A stretch of DNA of 64,000 nucleotides from Treponema_B putidum (lineage in GTDB: Bacteria > Spirochaetota > Spirochaetia > Treponematales > Treponemataceae): the NCBI RefSeq assembly GCF_007830595.1, contig NZ_VLLD01000002.1; one strand, 5' to 3'. Under the pieces are notes generated by a model, which did no database searches, had not been told where the DNA came from, and saw nothing but the letters and a program-made list of their open reading frames with translations. Shown piece by piece: positions 44,159 through 53,520 of the stretch; the first letter of the stretch is position 1; each line of letters begins with the position of its first letter. The position numbers and the translations under genes are program-made.

Positions 44159-45289
44159 CTATTCATCCTTCATGCTTTTTTCAATTTGCTTTACATAATC
44201 CTCGCCCCAGTAATCGCAGAGAATTGAGTAAGCTTCGGCTTGGAGGGAGGGGATAACAAGACGTTTAAGTTGGTTAATGTTTGAGGCAAGATATGTGTTG
44301 CATATTGCACGCAGTTCTTTTATTAAGGCGGGAGCCGAATCTCTGGGAAAGGGGTGTTCGTCAAGATACGAAAAAATAAGGGTAAATACCGAAGAGGTAG
44401 AGCACACTTTTTCCCAGCGCTCAAGATTTGTAATTTGATTCTTGGAAGTAATGCCCGAATCCTGACTGTAATTGTATACAGTCTTATCTATACCGTAATA
44501 GGACGGTTTTTCAAGCAAGATAAAAAAATACAACAGTAAATCTTCGGCGTTGATACAGTAGGTATGGGGAAGCTTTTCGTATACCGAACGCAGAATACGA
44601 GTGCGAAAGAGTTTTGCACACAAAAAACCGTTATGTTCTTTTTTGATTAAAAAATTGTCAAGAATCTCGTTACCCGAAAGGCTGCCGTTAAAAACCGATT
44701 TTACAATTTCCGCCTTTTGCTCAAATCTTTTGCGGTCTTCGGCATCGATTTTATCCGTATCCCGCACGGTTAAATCCATTTTGCCGTGAATAATGTCCGC
44801 CGCATTTGAAAGAGTGCCATTGCCGGAAGCAAGTAATCCCTCGTAAAAATTCAAAAGAGCATCGGGCGGAAGGGAATCGTCCGAATCGATGCAGCATACC
44901 CATTCTCCCGATGCAGCTATAGCTCCCGTACGACGGGCTTCAAAAAGTCCCATATTTTTGCGGTGTTCCAAAAGAATCAGAGGCACGCCGAGGTTTTTAA
45001 ACTTTTTTTTATAGGGTTTAAGGATTTTAGGTAAAGAATCACCGCCAGGGCTTCCGTCATTTATGATGAGGATTTCGATAGGGGGGCAGCCTGCCTGATT
45101 AGAGGTTTTATCTTTTTTATTTAACCGCAAAGGATGCAGAGAGCGCACAGTATCTTCTTTATGAGAGAAAGCGTCCTCCCGACCGACACTGCCGGCAGAG
45201 AAACTTTGCACTAAAATACTGTCCAAAAGAACGGGCAAAGAGCTTTCCGTTCCATACACCGGAACGGAAAGACTTATAAGGGGAACCAT
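44159..45289 (-). CDS. Family 2 glycosyltransferase
   Basis: 376-aa GT-A fold enzyme. 'LISLSVPVYGTESSLPVLLDS' (in parts), 'IEILIINDGSPGG', 'ENGLFEARRTGA'-like 'KNMGLFEARRTGAIAASGEW' and the metal-binding 'CIDSDDSLP' define it. The ATG at 45289 shares TGATG with the upstream lipoprotein stop, so they are coupled. An unusual insert of about 40 residues between the first strand-helix unit and 'PPIEILIINDG' is partly encoded by a GCAAAG-type repeat ('HPLRLNKK'). It probably transfers a sugar to a surface polysaccharide or protein; acceptor unknown. Confidence 0.82.
   Translation of the reverse strand: MVPLISLSVPVYGTESSLPVLLDSILVQSFSAGSVGREDAFSHKEDTVRSLHPLRLNKKDKTSNQAGCPPIEILIINDGSPGGDSLPKILKPYKKKFKNLGVPLILLEHRKNMGLFEARRTGAIAASGEWVCCIDSDDSLPPDALLNFYEGLLASGNGTLSNAADIIHGKMDLTVRDTDKIDAEDRKRFEQKAEIVKSVFNGSLSGNEILDNFLIKKEHNGFLCAKLFRTRILRSVYEKLPHTYCINAEDLLLYFFILLEKPSYYGIDKTVYNYSQDSGITSKNQITNLERWEKVCSTSSVFTLIFSYLDEHPFPRDSAPALIKELRAICNTYLASNINQLKRLVIPSLQAEAYSILCDYWGEDYVKQIEKSMKDE
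45121..45153 (+). repeat. GCAAAG-type repeat inside the glycosyltransferase gene
   Basis: AACCGCAAAGGATGCAGAGA then GCGCACAGTA. It is a copy of the intergenic repeats at 43003 and 44022, kept in frame within a coding sequence. Confidence 0.5.
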
Positions 45290-47667
45290 CACGGTAAAAA
45301 ATGATACCCCGCGGAAACCGTTAAAACCGTTGTAAACGTAGTATTTTCAACCGGCTCCCCGAGAGGTGTCCAAGAACCTATGTCAAAGGTAACAACCTTG
45401 TCAAAATTCTTCGGCGTATACCAACCCGGTTCTTTAGCATAATATCCGTCGGAAGCGATAACCAGTTTTTTCGGTTTGACGGCTATAAAGCGACAGGGAG
45501 TAAAGTTTTTCTCCAATGTATCATCTTCTGAACTTGTTTCACTTGATGCATACAATACCCTTTTGCTATCCCCGAAATCGGCCGTACCGCTTATATACCA
45601 TAATTTACCCGAAGAAAATAAGTACTGTTTCGGGCTGGAGTCTTTCATTTCTTTTGCGGTTAAAGCATACAAGATGCCGTCCTGAATGTGTAAGGCTGTT
45701 ATTTTTTCATCGATTCTAAAGCTGTCTTTTGTACCGGAAGTTCCTTCAGGTACAAGAATAACGGATCCCGATAAAGCGCCGGAATCTTTAGCGTATCGTT
45801 CTATTTTAATACCGTAGGTATGCGTGCCTGAATCTTGCTTACGGAGAGCGACGAAAAGGCCGTCCTTATTCGCCGCAAGTGCGGTAACTTCCCAGCCGCT
45901 GCTTATTGCAGCACCTGCAGCACTGTATCCGATATCCTTGGAAGCGGTTCCGAAGTTATCTTGCCATACCAATCTTTCCACCAAATTGCTGCTATAGTTT
46001 GCATAATATAAGACATTGTAATATGCATCATTACCACTGACCACAAATTTAAGGGAACAAGAAGTATCCGCCGCAATAAAATCGGGGAAATTGGTAATTT
46101 GACAGCTTTTGTTTTCTTCATATGATCCGTTTTCATTTTGCACAAAGCGTTTAATTTTGTTATCGAAACCGTCAACATGGGGAATATACAAGGTACCGCT
46201 TTGATCAAAGGTAAAAATGCCCTCACGGTTTGATGCGGTTTCAAACAAATTATCAGATGCCCCCTGCTCTTTGAATATCGTTTTTTTGAAAGCGCCGTTT
46301 TCATCATGCACCTTGTTCCATACAATAGTCTTGGTATCGGGCGCACGCCGCTCTTTCCATTCGTTATACCATTTTGCAGTTCTTTCATCCAAAAAACTCA
46401 AGGCATTTGTTTCCATATTAAGAGCTGCTATACGGTTGCGGTTTTTAACGATACGGGGACTTTCAGCAAAATAAGCGGCATCAAAGCCGTCATCGGCTAT
46501 ATAGATATTTTCTTCATCAAAACCGATTACTTTTATCGCCCCGTAAAAGTTCTTGGAATAATAAGAGGAGGGCACTGCCCGATTTTCAAAGCTGACGCTG
46601 TCTGAAAAACCGATTTTTACAGGAGGAGCAGTCAAATTGTTTATATTATAACGGACAATCCCGCCTAAAGAGTAAAGGTTAGGATCACTTGATGTTATAC
46701 TTTCATTAACTGTAGTAAAAAGCACATATACATAATCGCCGCGGATAAAAAGATCGTTTACTTCCGATGGCATGCAGCCGGCAATGTTAATATGAGAATT
46801 AATCTGAGTATCTGAATGAGATGCCCCGGTCAAACTTGCAGCGTTTATTTTTATATTACCGGAAGCACCGGAACTTCCGGACAGCCATGCCACTCTGCCG
46901 TTATCTACGGCAAAAAGCTCAGTCACGGAAGGGGCTCCAGAAACAGGGTCTGGAGTCAAATCATCCCGTATTTCTACAAAGTTAGCTCCATCCGTCCCGT
47001 ACATTTTTCCCGTTGTATAATCGTTTGCGAGAAATTTGATCGTCGTTGTAACTGCCGGATGGACATCAAGTTCACCCTCACTCGTATATCGGACAAGCCA
47101 AACATTGGAGTCTTTATATCTGACATAAAGCCGCCCCTTACTGTCGCGAGCAAAGCTGTACGGTTTTTCCTGAGCAGGTGGCTTCGAACCGGGAGCCATA
47201 ATTTCTTTTCCACCCATGTAGAGGGTTAAGTTGAAGCAGAGCTTGACATCTACAGTTTGAGTAAACAAAAGATTGTTTAAGCCGGAAACGTTTTTGTTTA
47301 AGAGGACTCTTACATGATTTTGACCTGAAACTACAGTGTGAGAAGCCATCCCCGACCATTGACCGGATGGGTTAATCGCCGTAACTATTATCTCTATCGT
47401 TTCACCGACAGGAACCAGCTCAACCAGAGATTTAGGTTCTTCGGCACTTAGTTCCCTCGTTACAGTATAGCCGTTCTCTTTGATTATATCAATTTTCATA
47501 CGTGAAGATGAAAGAACGGGAAGTCCGTTGGAATCCAAGGCTCTGGCTCCATCGGGAAGTGTTCCATCAAAGCTCAAAATAAGCTCGCCGTATTCTTCAT
47601 TTAAAAATAAATTACAGGATGACACCGTCAAAACAAGTATCATCAAAACAAAAAACATCTTTTTCAT
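45289..47667 (-). CDS. Large lipoprotein, unknown function
   Basis: 792 aa. The ATG at 47667 follows GGAGG by 6 nt. Residues 1-20 form a lipoprotein signal with lipobox 'VSSC'. A fibronectin-like segment ('GELILSFDGTLPDGARALDSN' in parts; 'VELVPVGETIEIIVTAINPSGQW') is followed by a long repeated-blade region ('YSFARDSKGRLYVRYKDSN', 'NREGIFTFDQSGTLYIPHVD') that reads like a beta-propeller. It is probably a surface-exposed protein, coupled to the glycosyltransferase downstream, which may modify it or a shared glycan. Similar lipoproteins are common in oral treponemes. Confidence 0.72.
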   Translation of the reverse strand: MKKMFFVLMILVLTVSSCNLFLNEEYGELILSFDGTLPDGARALDSNGLPVLSSSRMKIDIIKENGYTVTRELSAEEPKSLVELVPVGETIEIIVTAINPSGQWSGMASHTVVSGQNHVRVLLNKNVSGLNNLLFTQTVDVKLCFNLTLYMGGKEIMAPGSKPPAQEKPYSFARDSKGRLYVRYKDSNVWLVRYTSEGELDVHPAVTTTIKFLANDYTTGKMYGTDGANFVEIRDDLTPDPVSGAPSVTELFAVDNGRVAWLSGSSGASGNIKINAASLTGASHSDTQINSHINIAGCMPSEVNDLFIRGDYVYVLFTTVNESITSSDPNLYSLGGIVRYNINNLTAPPVKIGFSDSVSFENRAVPSSYYSKNFYGAIKVIGFDEENIYIADDGFDAAYFAESPRIVKNRNRIAALNMETNALSFLDERTAKWYNEWKERRAPDTKTIVWNKVHDENGAFKKTIFKEQGASDNLFETASNREGIFTFDQSGTLYIPHVDGFDNKIKRFVQNENGSYEENKSCQITNFPDFIAADTSCSLKFVVSGNDAYYNVLYYANYSSNLVERLVWQDNFGTASKDIGYSAAGAAISSGWEVTALAANKDGLFVALRKQDSGTHTYGIKIERYAKDSGALSGSVILVPEGTSGTKDSFRIDEKITALHIQDGILYALTAKEMKDSSPKQYLFSSGKLWYISGTADFGDSKRVLYASSETSSEDDTLEKNFTPCRFIAVKPKKLVIASDGYYAKEPGWYTPKNFDKVVTFDIGSWTPLGEPVENTTFTTVLTVSAGYHFLP

Positions 47668-47972
47668 AAAAACCTCCATATAAATTCATCAACCGCAGAA
47701 AATATCAATTTTCGAGGATTGATGAATTTTAGCCGTTTCCAGAAAACGAGAAATGAGGAATATCAAACGGCGTTTTGCATCTGGTCATTCACACTTTATA
47801 CTTCTACATTTGTACTTCGTTCTATCATTATACATCAAAAATTTTAAAATACCAAGTAAAATTTAAAAAAATTATTAAATTTTTCTACCCGCTAATCAGA
47901 GTTTCTGTATATCTTCTTTCTAACTTACTCTTTTTTTCAAATACACCCTATAAATATAATGGGAGAAAACAA

Positions 47973-48737
47973 ATGGCAAAAAGATTTGAAGATTTAACAT
48001 TTACGGATGATTTTATGTTTTGTAAAATCATGCAAAATCCGAAGCTATGCAAAGGTCTTATTGAAATGATATTATCAGATACAATAGGAAAAATTACCTA
48101 TATCTCGGTACAACATAATATTAACACTTATGAACAGACAAAGTCCGTACGGTTTGATGTTTTGGTGCAGGCGGAAAGCGGTAAACTTTATGACATTGAA
48201 ATGCAGGTAAGCAATGAACGCAATATCCCGAAGCGTATGCGGTTTTACCAAGCTGCCGTAGATATTTCGTTTTTAGACAAAGGTAATTCCTATAATAACT
48301 TAAATGACAGCTTTATAATTTTTATTTGCTTGTTTGATGTTATAGGTAAAAATAGGCCTATTTATACCTTTGAAAACCTTTGTATAGAGGATAAAAATAC
48401 CCCTTTACAAGACGGCACTCTAAAGGTTATAATAAATGCAGAGGCCTTTAATAACACTGAGGACAAAGAATTAAAAGAATTTTTAGAATACCTTAAAAAA
48501 GGTAAGCCGAATAATGAATTTACAAGGGAGATAGAAACTATGATACAAGCAATAAAACAAAACGAACAGGCAAGGCAGGAATACAGGTTAATGTCCACTT
48601 TTGAAATGGATGCTAGGGATAAAGGTGCTTATGACAATAAACGAGAAACAGCTAAAATCTTAAAACAATTAGGTGATTCAATTCAGAAAATTATGCATGT
48701 TACAGGCCTTTCTGAATCTGAAATCGAAAAACTGTAA
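47973..48737 (+). CDS. Rpn family recombination-promoting nuclease / PD-(D/E)XK transposase-like
   Basis: 254 aa. The ATG at 47973 follows GGGAGA and begins the usual 'MAKRFEDLTFTDDFMFCKIM' start. The core 'VRFDVLVQAESGKLYDIEMQV' (in parts: RFDVLVQ, YDIEMQ) carries the D-x(n)-E-x-Q catalytic pattern, followed by 'RMRFYQAAVDISFLDKG' and the C-terminal 'ILKQLGDSIQKIMHVTGLSESEIEKL' (in parts). This copy looks complete, unlike the two broken relatives to its left. Such nucleases cut DNA and promote recombination; they are highly repeated in treponemes. Confidence 0.85.
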   Translation: MAKRFEDLTFTDDFMFCKIMQNPKLCKGLIEMILSDTIGKITYISVQHNINTYEQTKSVRFDVLVQAESGKLYDIEMQVSNERNIPKRMRFYQAAVDISFLDKGNSYNNLNDSFIIFICLFDVIGKNRPIYTFENLCIEDKNTPLQDGTLKVIINAEAFNNTEDKELKEFLEYLKKGKPNNEFTREIETMIQAIKQNEQARQEYRLMSTFEMDARDKGAYDNKRETAKILKQLGDSIQKIMHVTGLSESEIEKL

Positions 48738-48813
48738 ATTAGGTCAAAAGGGATTGGGTTAAGAAGGGAAAAGCCACCGCTATTAACGTGGTGTCTCTCA
48801 CCCTACTAATAGT

Positions 48814-50619
48814 TTAATCTTCTTTAGTTTTTAATACAGCCAAGAATGCAGACTGCGGGAGTTCTACGTCGCCTATCATTTTCATGCGTTTTTTTCCTTC
48901 CTTTTGTTTTTCGAGGAGTTTACGCTTTCGGGTGATGTCGCCACCGTAACACTTGGCAAGAACGTCCTTACGCAAGGCCGAAATTGTTTCTCGAGCTATT
49001 ATCTGACTGCCTATGGCTCCCTGAATCGGTATCTTAAACTGTTGGCGAGGAATTTCATCTTTAAGTTTTTCGCAGACAAGTCGGGCCTTATCATAGGCAC
49101 TCGGTTTATAGGCAAGCTGGGCAAGAGCATCAACTGGCTTTCCGTTAATTAAAATATCAATCTTTGCCAAATCGGTAGGACGGGTTTCGATAACTTCATA
49201 ATCAAAGGAAGCATAACCCCGGCTTATGCTTTTAAGCCTGTCATAAAACTCAAATAAGACCTCGGACAAGGGCATCTCATAGGTCATTTCGACCCTTTTT
49301 TCATCCAAATATGTCATATTGGTCTGCACTCCCCTCTTTTCCATACAGAGGGACATAATGTTTCCGAGGTAGGAAGCAGGCGTTATAACCGTTGCCTTTA
49401 TATAAGGCTCTTCAGCCGAGGCTATAAGCCCCTCATCGGGATAATCTGCAGGGTTATCGCAAATAATTTCTTCTCCAGTACGCATGGTAATTTTATAACG
49501 CACCGAAGGAGCCGTAAAGATAACCGACTGGCCGAATTCTCTTTCCAATCTTTCTTGAACAATTTCAAGATGAAGAAGGCCTAAAAAGCCGCACCTAAAT
49601 CCGTGACCGAGTGCAATGGAAGAATCTTTTTCCCATGTCAAACTTGCATCGTTCAGTTTTAGCTTTTCAAAGGATTCGCGGAGCTCCTCGTAATCGTTTG
49701 TATCAGTAGGATAGACTGAAGAAAAAACTACGGGCTTTACTTCTTTAAAGCCTGATAATGGGGCATTGCACGGAAAAGCGGCATCGGTGATGGTATCGCC
49801 TACCCCGACATCGGAGACGGTTTTTATACCTGCAATTATGTAGCCGACTTCTCCCGCCTGTAAGGAATCCTGCTTTACAAGATCGAGGACAAAGGTTCCT
49901 GTTTCTTCTACCTTGTATTCACCCCCTGTATTCATAAAGCGGATAGTCATGCCCGGTTTTATCATTCCTTCAAAGACACGCACATGGACTACAACACCCC
50001 TGTAAGGGTCATAGTGGCAGTCGAAGATAAGAGCCTGTAAGGGATTATCTTTTGAGCCCTTGGGGGGCGGAAAGGTTGTTATAATTGCTTCAAAAAGGGC
50101 ATCAATGTTTTGTCCCGTTTTTGCAGAAACGGCTACAGCCGCATCCGAATCAAGCCCCAAATCATGGTCAATCTGATGCTTTACTGCATCTACATCGGCA
50201 GCAGGTAAATCTATCTTGTTTATAACTGGGAGGATTTCCAAGTCATGTTCAAGGGCAAGATACATATTTGAAAGGGTTTGGGATTCAACACCTTGAGTTG
50301 CATCTACAATTAAGATAGCACCCTCGCAGGAGGCAATGGCACGCGAAACCTCATAGGAAAAGTCCACATGGCCGGGAGTATCGACAAAGTTTAAAACATA
50401 GTTTTTACCGTCCTTAGCCGTGTAAGGAATTCGGACGGCATGACTTTTTATAGTAATACCCCGCTCCCGTTCTATATCCATATCATCGGTCATTTGGTTG
50501 CGGTGATATCTTTCATCTATTATTTTAGTTTTTTCGATAAGCCGATCGGAAAGGGTCGACTTGCCGTGGTCTATGTGAGCTACAATACAAAAATTGCGTA
50601 TATTTTCAGGATTTAACAT
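48814..50619 (-). CDS. lepA: Elongation factor 4 (LepA)
   Basis: 601-aa translational GTPase. G1 'AHIDHGKSTLSDRL', G3 'DTPGHVDF', G4 'NKIDLP' and the LepA-specific C-terminal domain ('GGDITRKRKLLEKQKEGKKRM', in parts) are present; length is normal. It back-translocates stalled ribosomes and helps ribosome assembly. Monocistronic, divergent from rnfB across a 155-bp gap. Confidence 0.97.
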   Translation of the reverse strand: MLNPENIRNFCIVAHIDHGKSTLSDRLIEKTKIIDERYHRNQMTDDMDIERERGITIKSHAVRIPYTAKDGKNYVLNFVDTPGHVDFSYEVSRAIASCEGAILIVDATQGVESQTLSNMYLALEHDLEILPVINKIDLPAADVDAVKHQIDHDLGLDSDAAVAVSAKTGQNIDALFEAIITTFPPPKGSKDNPLQALIFDCHYDPYRGVVVHVRVFEGMIKPGMTIRFMNTGGEYKVEETGTFVLDLVKQDSLQAGEVGYIIAGIKTVSDVGVGDTITDAAFPCNAPLSGFKEVKPVVFSSVYPTDTNDYEELRESFEKLKLNDASLTWEKDSSIALGHGFRCGFLGLLHLEIVQERLEREFGQSVIFTAPSVRYKITMRTGEEIICDNPADYPDEGLIASAEEPYIKATVITPASYLGNIMSLCMEKRGVQTNMTYLDEKRVEMTYEMPLSEVLFEFYDRLKSISRGYASFDYEVIETRPTDLAKIDILINGKPVDALAQLAYKPSAYDKARLVCEKLKDEIPRQQFKIPIQGAIGSQIIARETISALRKDVLAKCYGGDITRKRKLLEKQKEGKKRMKMIGDVELPQSAFLAVLKTKED

Positions 50620-50774
50620 AGGGCTAATTATAATGAAAAAATAAGATTATGTCAATTTTCAAATTTCATTTGTCAAAATTACCACTTTCTTAACCTATTT
50701 TTAAAATCCATTACTTGCACAAAATCTAAAAATATGGCATTATGTAAGGGAAATAAAGTTTTATTGGAGTATGC

Positions 50775-51623
50775 ATGAATATTATTTTATTGACCTTGGC
50801 CGTATCGCTGGTGTTATCTCTTTTGTTGGGGCTTTTACTGGGCTTTTTTAAGAAAATATTTTATGTGGAACCGGATAAGACGGCGGCAGCCGTAAGAGAG
50901 GTGCTTCCGGGAGCAAACTGCGGTGCCTGCGGTTATCCCGGCTGTGACGGATTTGCAGCAGCAGTTGCGGCAGGAGATGCGCCTGTAAACGGATGTCCTG
51001 TAGGAGCCGCCCCTGTTGCAGCGGCTATAGGAAAAATAATGGGAGTTGATGCCTCGGCTTCCGCCAGAGTTGCCGTTTTAACCTGTCAAGGCTCCCATGA
51101 TGTTTGCCGAAACAAGTGTGACTATGTAGGCATAAAAACATGTAAGGCCGCAAAAATTTCAATTAACGGAACAAAGGAATGTGACTGGGGCTGTATAGGC
51201 CTTGGAGACTGCGAGCGGGCATGTCCCTTTGATGCCATCCATATCAAAGAAAACGGACTTCCTGAAGTAGACTATGATAAGTGTACCGGCTGTGCCGTCT
51301 GTGTTGCCCAATGTCCGCAGCATGTTCTAACAACAGTTCCTGCCGATCAAAAAGGAGCCATAGCCCTCTGTTCATGCAGAAATCCCCGTAAGCCTCAAAT
51401 TATGAAAAACTGTAAACGGGGCTGCATAAAGTGCATGAAGTGCGAAAAGAATTGTCCTACGGGAGCTATTAAAGTAATAGACGGAATACCCAAGGTAGAT
51501 TACACTCTTTGCGATTCCTGCAATAAGTGTGTTGAAGGCTGCCCGACAAAGGTTCTTATGCTCACTGAAAACAAGGTAAAGTTTAACTCTTGCACATCTT
51601 GTGAAGGATGCCAAAGCGCATAA
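50775..51623 (+). CDS. rnfB: Electron transport complex subunit RnfB
   Basis: 282-aa RnfB. An N-terminal membrane anchor (about residues 3-24) precedes the Fe-S domain 'GANCGACGYPGCDGFAAAV' with a distal 'NGCPVG' cysteine. Four ferredoxin-like motifs follow: 'CIGLGDCERACP', 'CTGCAVCVAQCP', 'CIKCMKCEKNCP' and 'CDSCNKCVEGCP', more than the two found in shorter RnfB proteins. RnfB accepts electrons from ferredoxin for the Na+- or H+-pumping Rnf complex. The other rnf genes are not adjacent. Its stop is one base before the era start codon. Confidence 0.9.
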   Translation: MNIILLTLAVSLVLSLLLGLLLGFFKKIFYVEPDKTAAAVREVLPGANCGACGYPGCDGFAAAVAAGDAPVNGCPVGAAPVAAAIGKIMGVDASASARVAVLTCQGSHDVCRNKCDYVGIKTCKAAKISINGTKECDWGCIGLGDCERACPFDAIHIKENGLPEVDYDKCTGCAVCVAQCPQHVLTTVPADQKGAIALCSCRNPRKPQIMKNCKRGCIKCMKCEKNCPTGAIKVIDGIPKVDYTLCDSCNKCVEGCPTKVLMLTENKVKFNSCTSCEGCQSA

Positions 51624-51624
51624 A

Positions 51625-52509
51625 ATGAACAGCGGAGTTGTAACGATAATAGGCCGTCCTTCAGCCGGAAAGTCAACCTTTTTAAATACGGCTTCAGGCG
51701 AAAAGATTTCGATTGTTTCATCAACTCCGCAAACCACCCGAAACGCAATCAGGGGTATCGTAAACACTACCAAGGGGCAGATAGTTTTTATCGACACCCC
51801 CGGCTATCACAAATCCGAAAAAAAATTAAACCTAAAACTTCAAGAAGTCGCTAAAACCCGTTTAGAGGAAGGAGATGCAGTCTTATATCTGATAGACCTT
51901 TCACGGGAATTCGGAGAAGAAGAAAAAAACATCTGCTCTCTTCTTACCCCCTTACAAGAAAAAACCGTAATAGGCCTAAATAAGGCAGACCTTACGTCCT
52001 CAAAGACGGAACTTGTAAAAAAAGAGCTTTTAAGCCTCTTACCCGATGTTCCGCAAGAAAGAATCTTTGAGATTTCGGCCCTAAAGGATAAGGGCATAAA
52101 TAAAATTCTTTCTATCCTCATAGAACTCCTCCCTGAAGGAGAAGCCCTCTACCCCGAGGACATATACACAGATCAGGATGTAGTCTTTAGGATTACGGAA
52201 ATTATAAGAGAACAAGCCATTCTCCACACCAGAGAGGAGCTTCCCCACGCCATTTATGCAGGTATAGAAGATGCCGAAATGCGTAAAAACGGTAAAGAAC
52301 TCTGGGTGAGAGCCTTCCTCTATGTAGAAAAAGAAAGTCAAAAAGCCATGCTCATAGGCAAGGGAGCAGCCGTCATCAAAAGCATAAGGATAAAATCCAT
52401 GGCCGAAATGCGTAAAATCTTCCCTTATAAGGTTCAATTAGATCTTCAAGTCCGCGTAAACAAAAACTGGCGGCAAAAAGATAATATTATACAAAAGATT
52501 TCGTACTGA
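51625..52509 (+). CDS. era: GTPase Era
   Basis: 294-aa Era. 'GRPSAGKSTFLN' (G1), 'DTPGYHKSEKKLN' (G3), 'NKADL' (G4) and the C-terminal KH domain ('GKGAAVIKSIRIKSMAEMRK', in parts) that binds the 3' end of 16S rRNA. It guides 30S maturation. Start at the ATG at 51625, one base after the rnfB stop; a GTG at 51601 would overlap rnfB. It is the last chromosomal gene before the integron cassettes. Confidence 0.95.
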   Translation: MNSGVVTIIGRPSAGKSTFLNTASGEKISIVSSTPQTTRNAIRGIVNTTKGQIVFIDTPGYHKSEKKLNLKLQEVAKTRLEEGDAVLYLIDLSREFGEEEKNICSLLTPLQEKTVIGLNKADLTSSKTELVKKELLSLLPDVPQERIFEISALKDKGINKILSILIELLPEGEALYPEDIYTDQDVVFRITEIIREQAILHTREELPHAIYAGIEDAEMRKNGKELWVRAFLYVEKESQKAMLIGKGAAVIKSIRIKSMAEMRKIFPYKVQLDLQVRVNKNWRQKDNIIQKISY

Positions 52510-52670
52510 GAAAGGCCAAAACCGAATCCGCCATCCTTCCGTGTCGGGAGAATAATCCAATCCGGAAATAGGCGAGTCGAAGACGCAAAGCTTAAGGCAA
52601 GGTTGGTGCGAAAGTTGCACCCAAAGAGAGCTGTATCAGCAGCGACCTTTCAAACAAATTTCGTGGCAAA

Positions 52671-52702
52671 GCAAATGTCAGCTTGAAGCGGGGGGGTAGA
52701 CG
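52671..52702 (-). other. Half attC site at the array end
   Basis: Plus-strand GTCAGCTTGAAGCGG then GGGGTAGAC matches one arm and R box of the other attC sites, with the core GTTAGAC changed to GGTAGAC. The opposite arm is absent. This marks the eroded distal end of the array. Confidence 0.7.
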
Positions 52703-52929
52703 CTATTCTCTCCAAACAAAACACGAACAAAATCTCTTCTTGAATACAAAGTCCTTACAATTCTTATAACTTCGTCTTTAATTCTATAAAATATTGAATA
52801 ATTATTTGCAAGCACGAACTTATAATCCGTAGGAAATGAAATGGGATTTTGAAATTCATTCTCTATATAATCTTTGATTTCAAGTAAATCTGCTGCCGCT
52901 TGCGGAGCAATCTTTATCTCAAACATCAA
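52678..52929 (-). CDS. RelE/ParE-type toxin, internally shortened
   Basis: 83 aa. It matches the toxin at 62220-62543 almost residue for residue at both ends ('KIAPQAAADLLEI', 'FPTDYKFVLANNYSI', 'SRRDFVR') but lacks 30 residues (in frame) in between, where the other copy has 'AAHNTISKIIETYENLTAFP'. It also reads past the normal end into the half attC ('GENSVYPPASS'). Helix 2 and part of the sheet of the RelE fold are thus gone, so it is probably inactive. It overlaps the antitoxin gene by 4 bp. Confidence 0.75.
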   Translation of the reverse strand: MMFEIKIAPQAAADLLEIKDYIENEFQNPISFPTDYKFVLANNYSIFYRIKDEVIRIVRTLYSRRDFVRVLFGENSVYPPASS

Positions 52930-53171
52930 AGTCCTGCCATTTTTCTGAATTCAGTTGTATCCAGCCATCCGTTTTGCAAAGCAGATTCTTCACCTTTCTT
53001 CAATTCATAAAAAAGAGTTTTCACAGCCGTCAATTTTTCGTAATCTCTTATGGAAATTACCGCATAACACCCCCTGCCATTTTTAGTAAGAAAGACTGGC
53101 GATTCATCAGCAACATCTTGCAAAACTTCATTATAATTACGTAAATCCGAAACAGGCTTTATAGTAATCAT
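52926..53171 (-). CDS. Phd/YefM-type antitoxin
   Basis: 81 aa, with 'DLRNYNEVLQDVADESPVFLTKNGRGCYAVIS' (in parts: DLRNYNEVLQDV, PVFLTKNGRG) typical of Phd/YefM DNA-binding N-termini and a C-terminal toxin-binding tail ending 'GWLDTTEFRKMAGL'. It differs from the copy at 62540-62785 in only a few residues. It should repress its own promoter through the TTCGTAA palindrome just upstream. Confidence 0.85.
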   Translation of the reverse strand: MITIKPVSDLRNYNEVLQDVADESPVFLTKNGRGCYAVISIRDYEKLTAVKTLFYELKKGEESALQNGWLDTTEFRKMAGL

Positions 53172-53185
53172 ATATACCTCTAATA

Positions 53186-53235
53186 TTCGTAAGATTTTAC
53201 GAAATAATTATCTTAAAATCATACTAAATTGTCAA
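53186..53235 (-). promoter_or_regulatory. Promoter and operator of the first Phd/RelE cassette
   Basis: On the minus strand, TTGACA (53235-53230), 17 nt, GATAAT (53212-53207). Just downstream lies the inverted repeat TTCGTAA (53186-53192)/TTACGAA (53197-53203), the likely autoregulatory operator. Both are conserved in the second copy. The rest of 53236-53429 is AT-rich and also matches the second copy loosely. Confidence 0.75.
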
Positions 53236-53429
53236 GATGTATAAAGTTGACTCAAGCCTTTTCTTCATTATATCTATAAAGTTTTATTTTCTTTAACAAG
53301 TTAATTATTATAATAAAACATTAGCTTTACTCAAATAATCTAAGCTATTAATTCGGGTTTTAAGCTTTAATCTATAAAAAATACACCCTACTTTTTCAAA
53401 GTTTCAGCTTATCGTGCCGCAAGGCATCT

Positions 53430-53520
53430 GTCTAACATGCAGTTAAGCTGCAAAACGTACCGGCGTCTAGCCGGCTGCTCTTCAGAGCGGGTTTTGTCAG
53501 TCTTGAACTGCGTGTTAGAT
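53430..53520 (-). other. attC site 1 (91 bp, variant centre)
   Basis: Cores GTCTAAC (53430-53436) and GTTAGAT (53514-53520), arms ATGCAGTTAAGCTGCAAAA and TTTTGTCAGTCTTGAACTGC, and a longer central stem (CCGGC-gtcta-GCCGG and others). Belongs to the lipoprotein cassette. Adjacent hairpin TGCC-gcaa-GGCA at 53415-53426. Confidence 0.85.

Noticed and set aside
44159..47667. Complete polysaccharide or O-antigen cluster
   Set aside because: Only one glycosyltransferase and one lipoprotein are present, without sugar-nucleotide, flippase or polymerase genes.
41719..48737. Prophage or insertion-sequence island
   Set aside because: No integrase, capsid, tail or DDE transposase genes are present; the only mobile-type genes are Rpn/PD-(D/E)XK nucleases.
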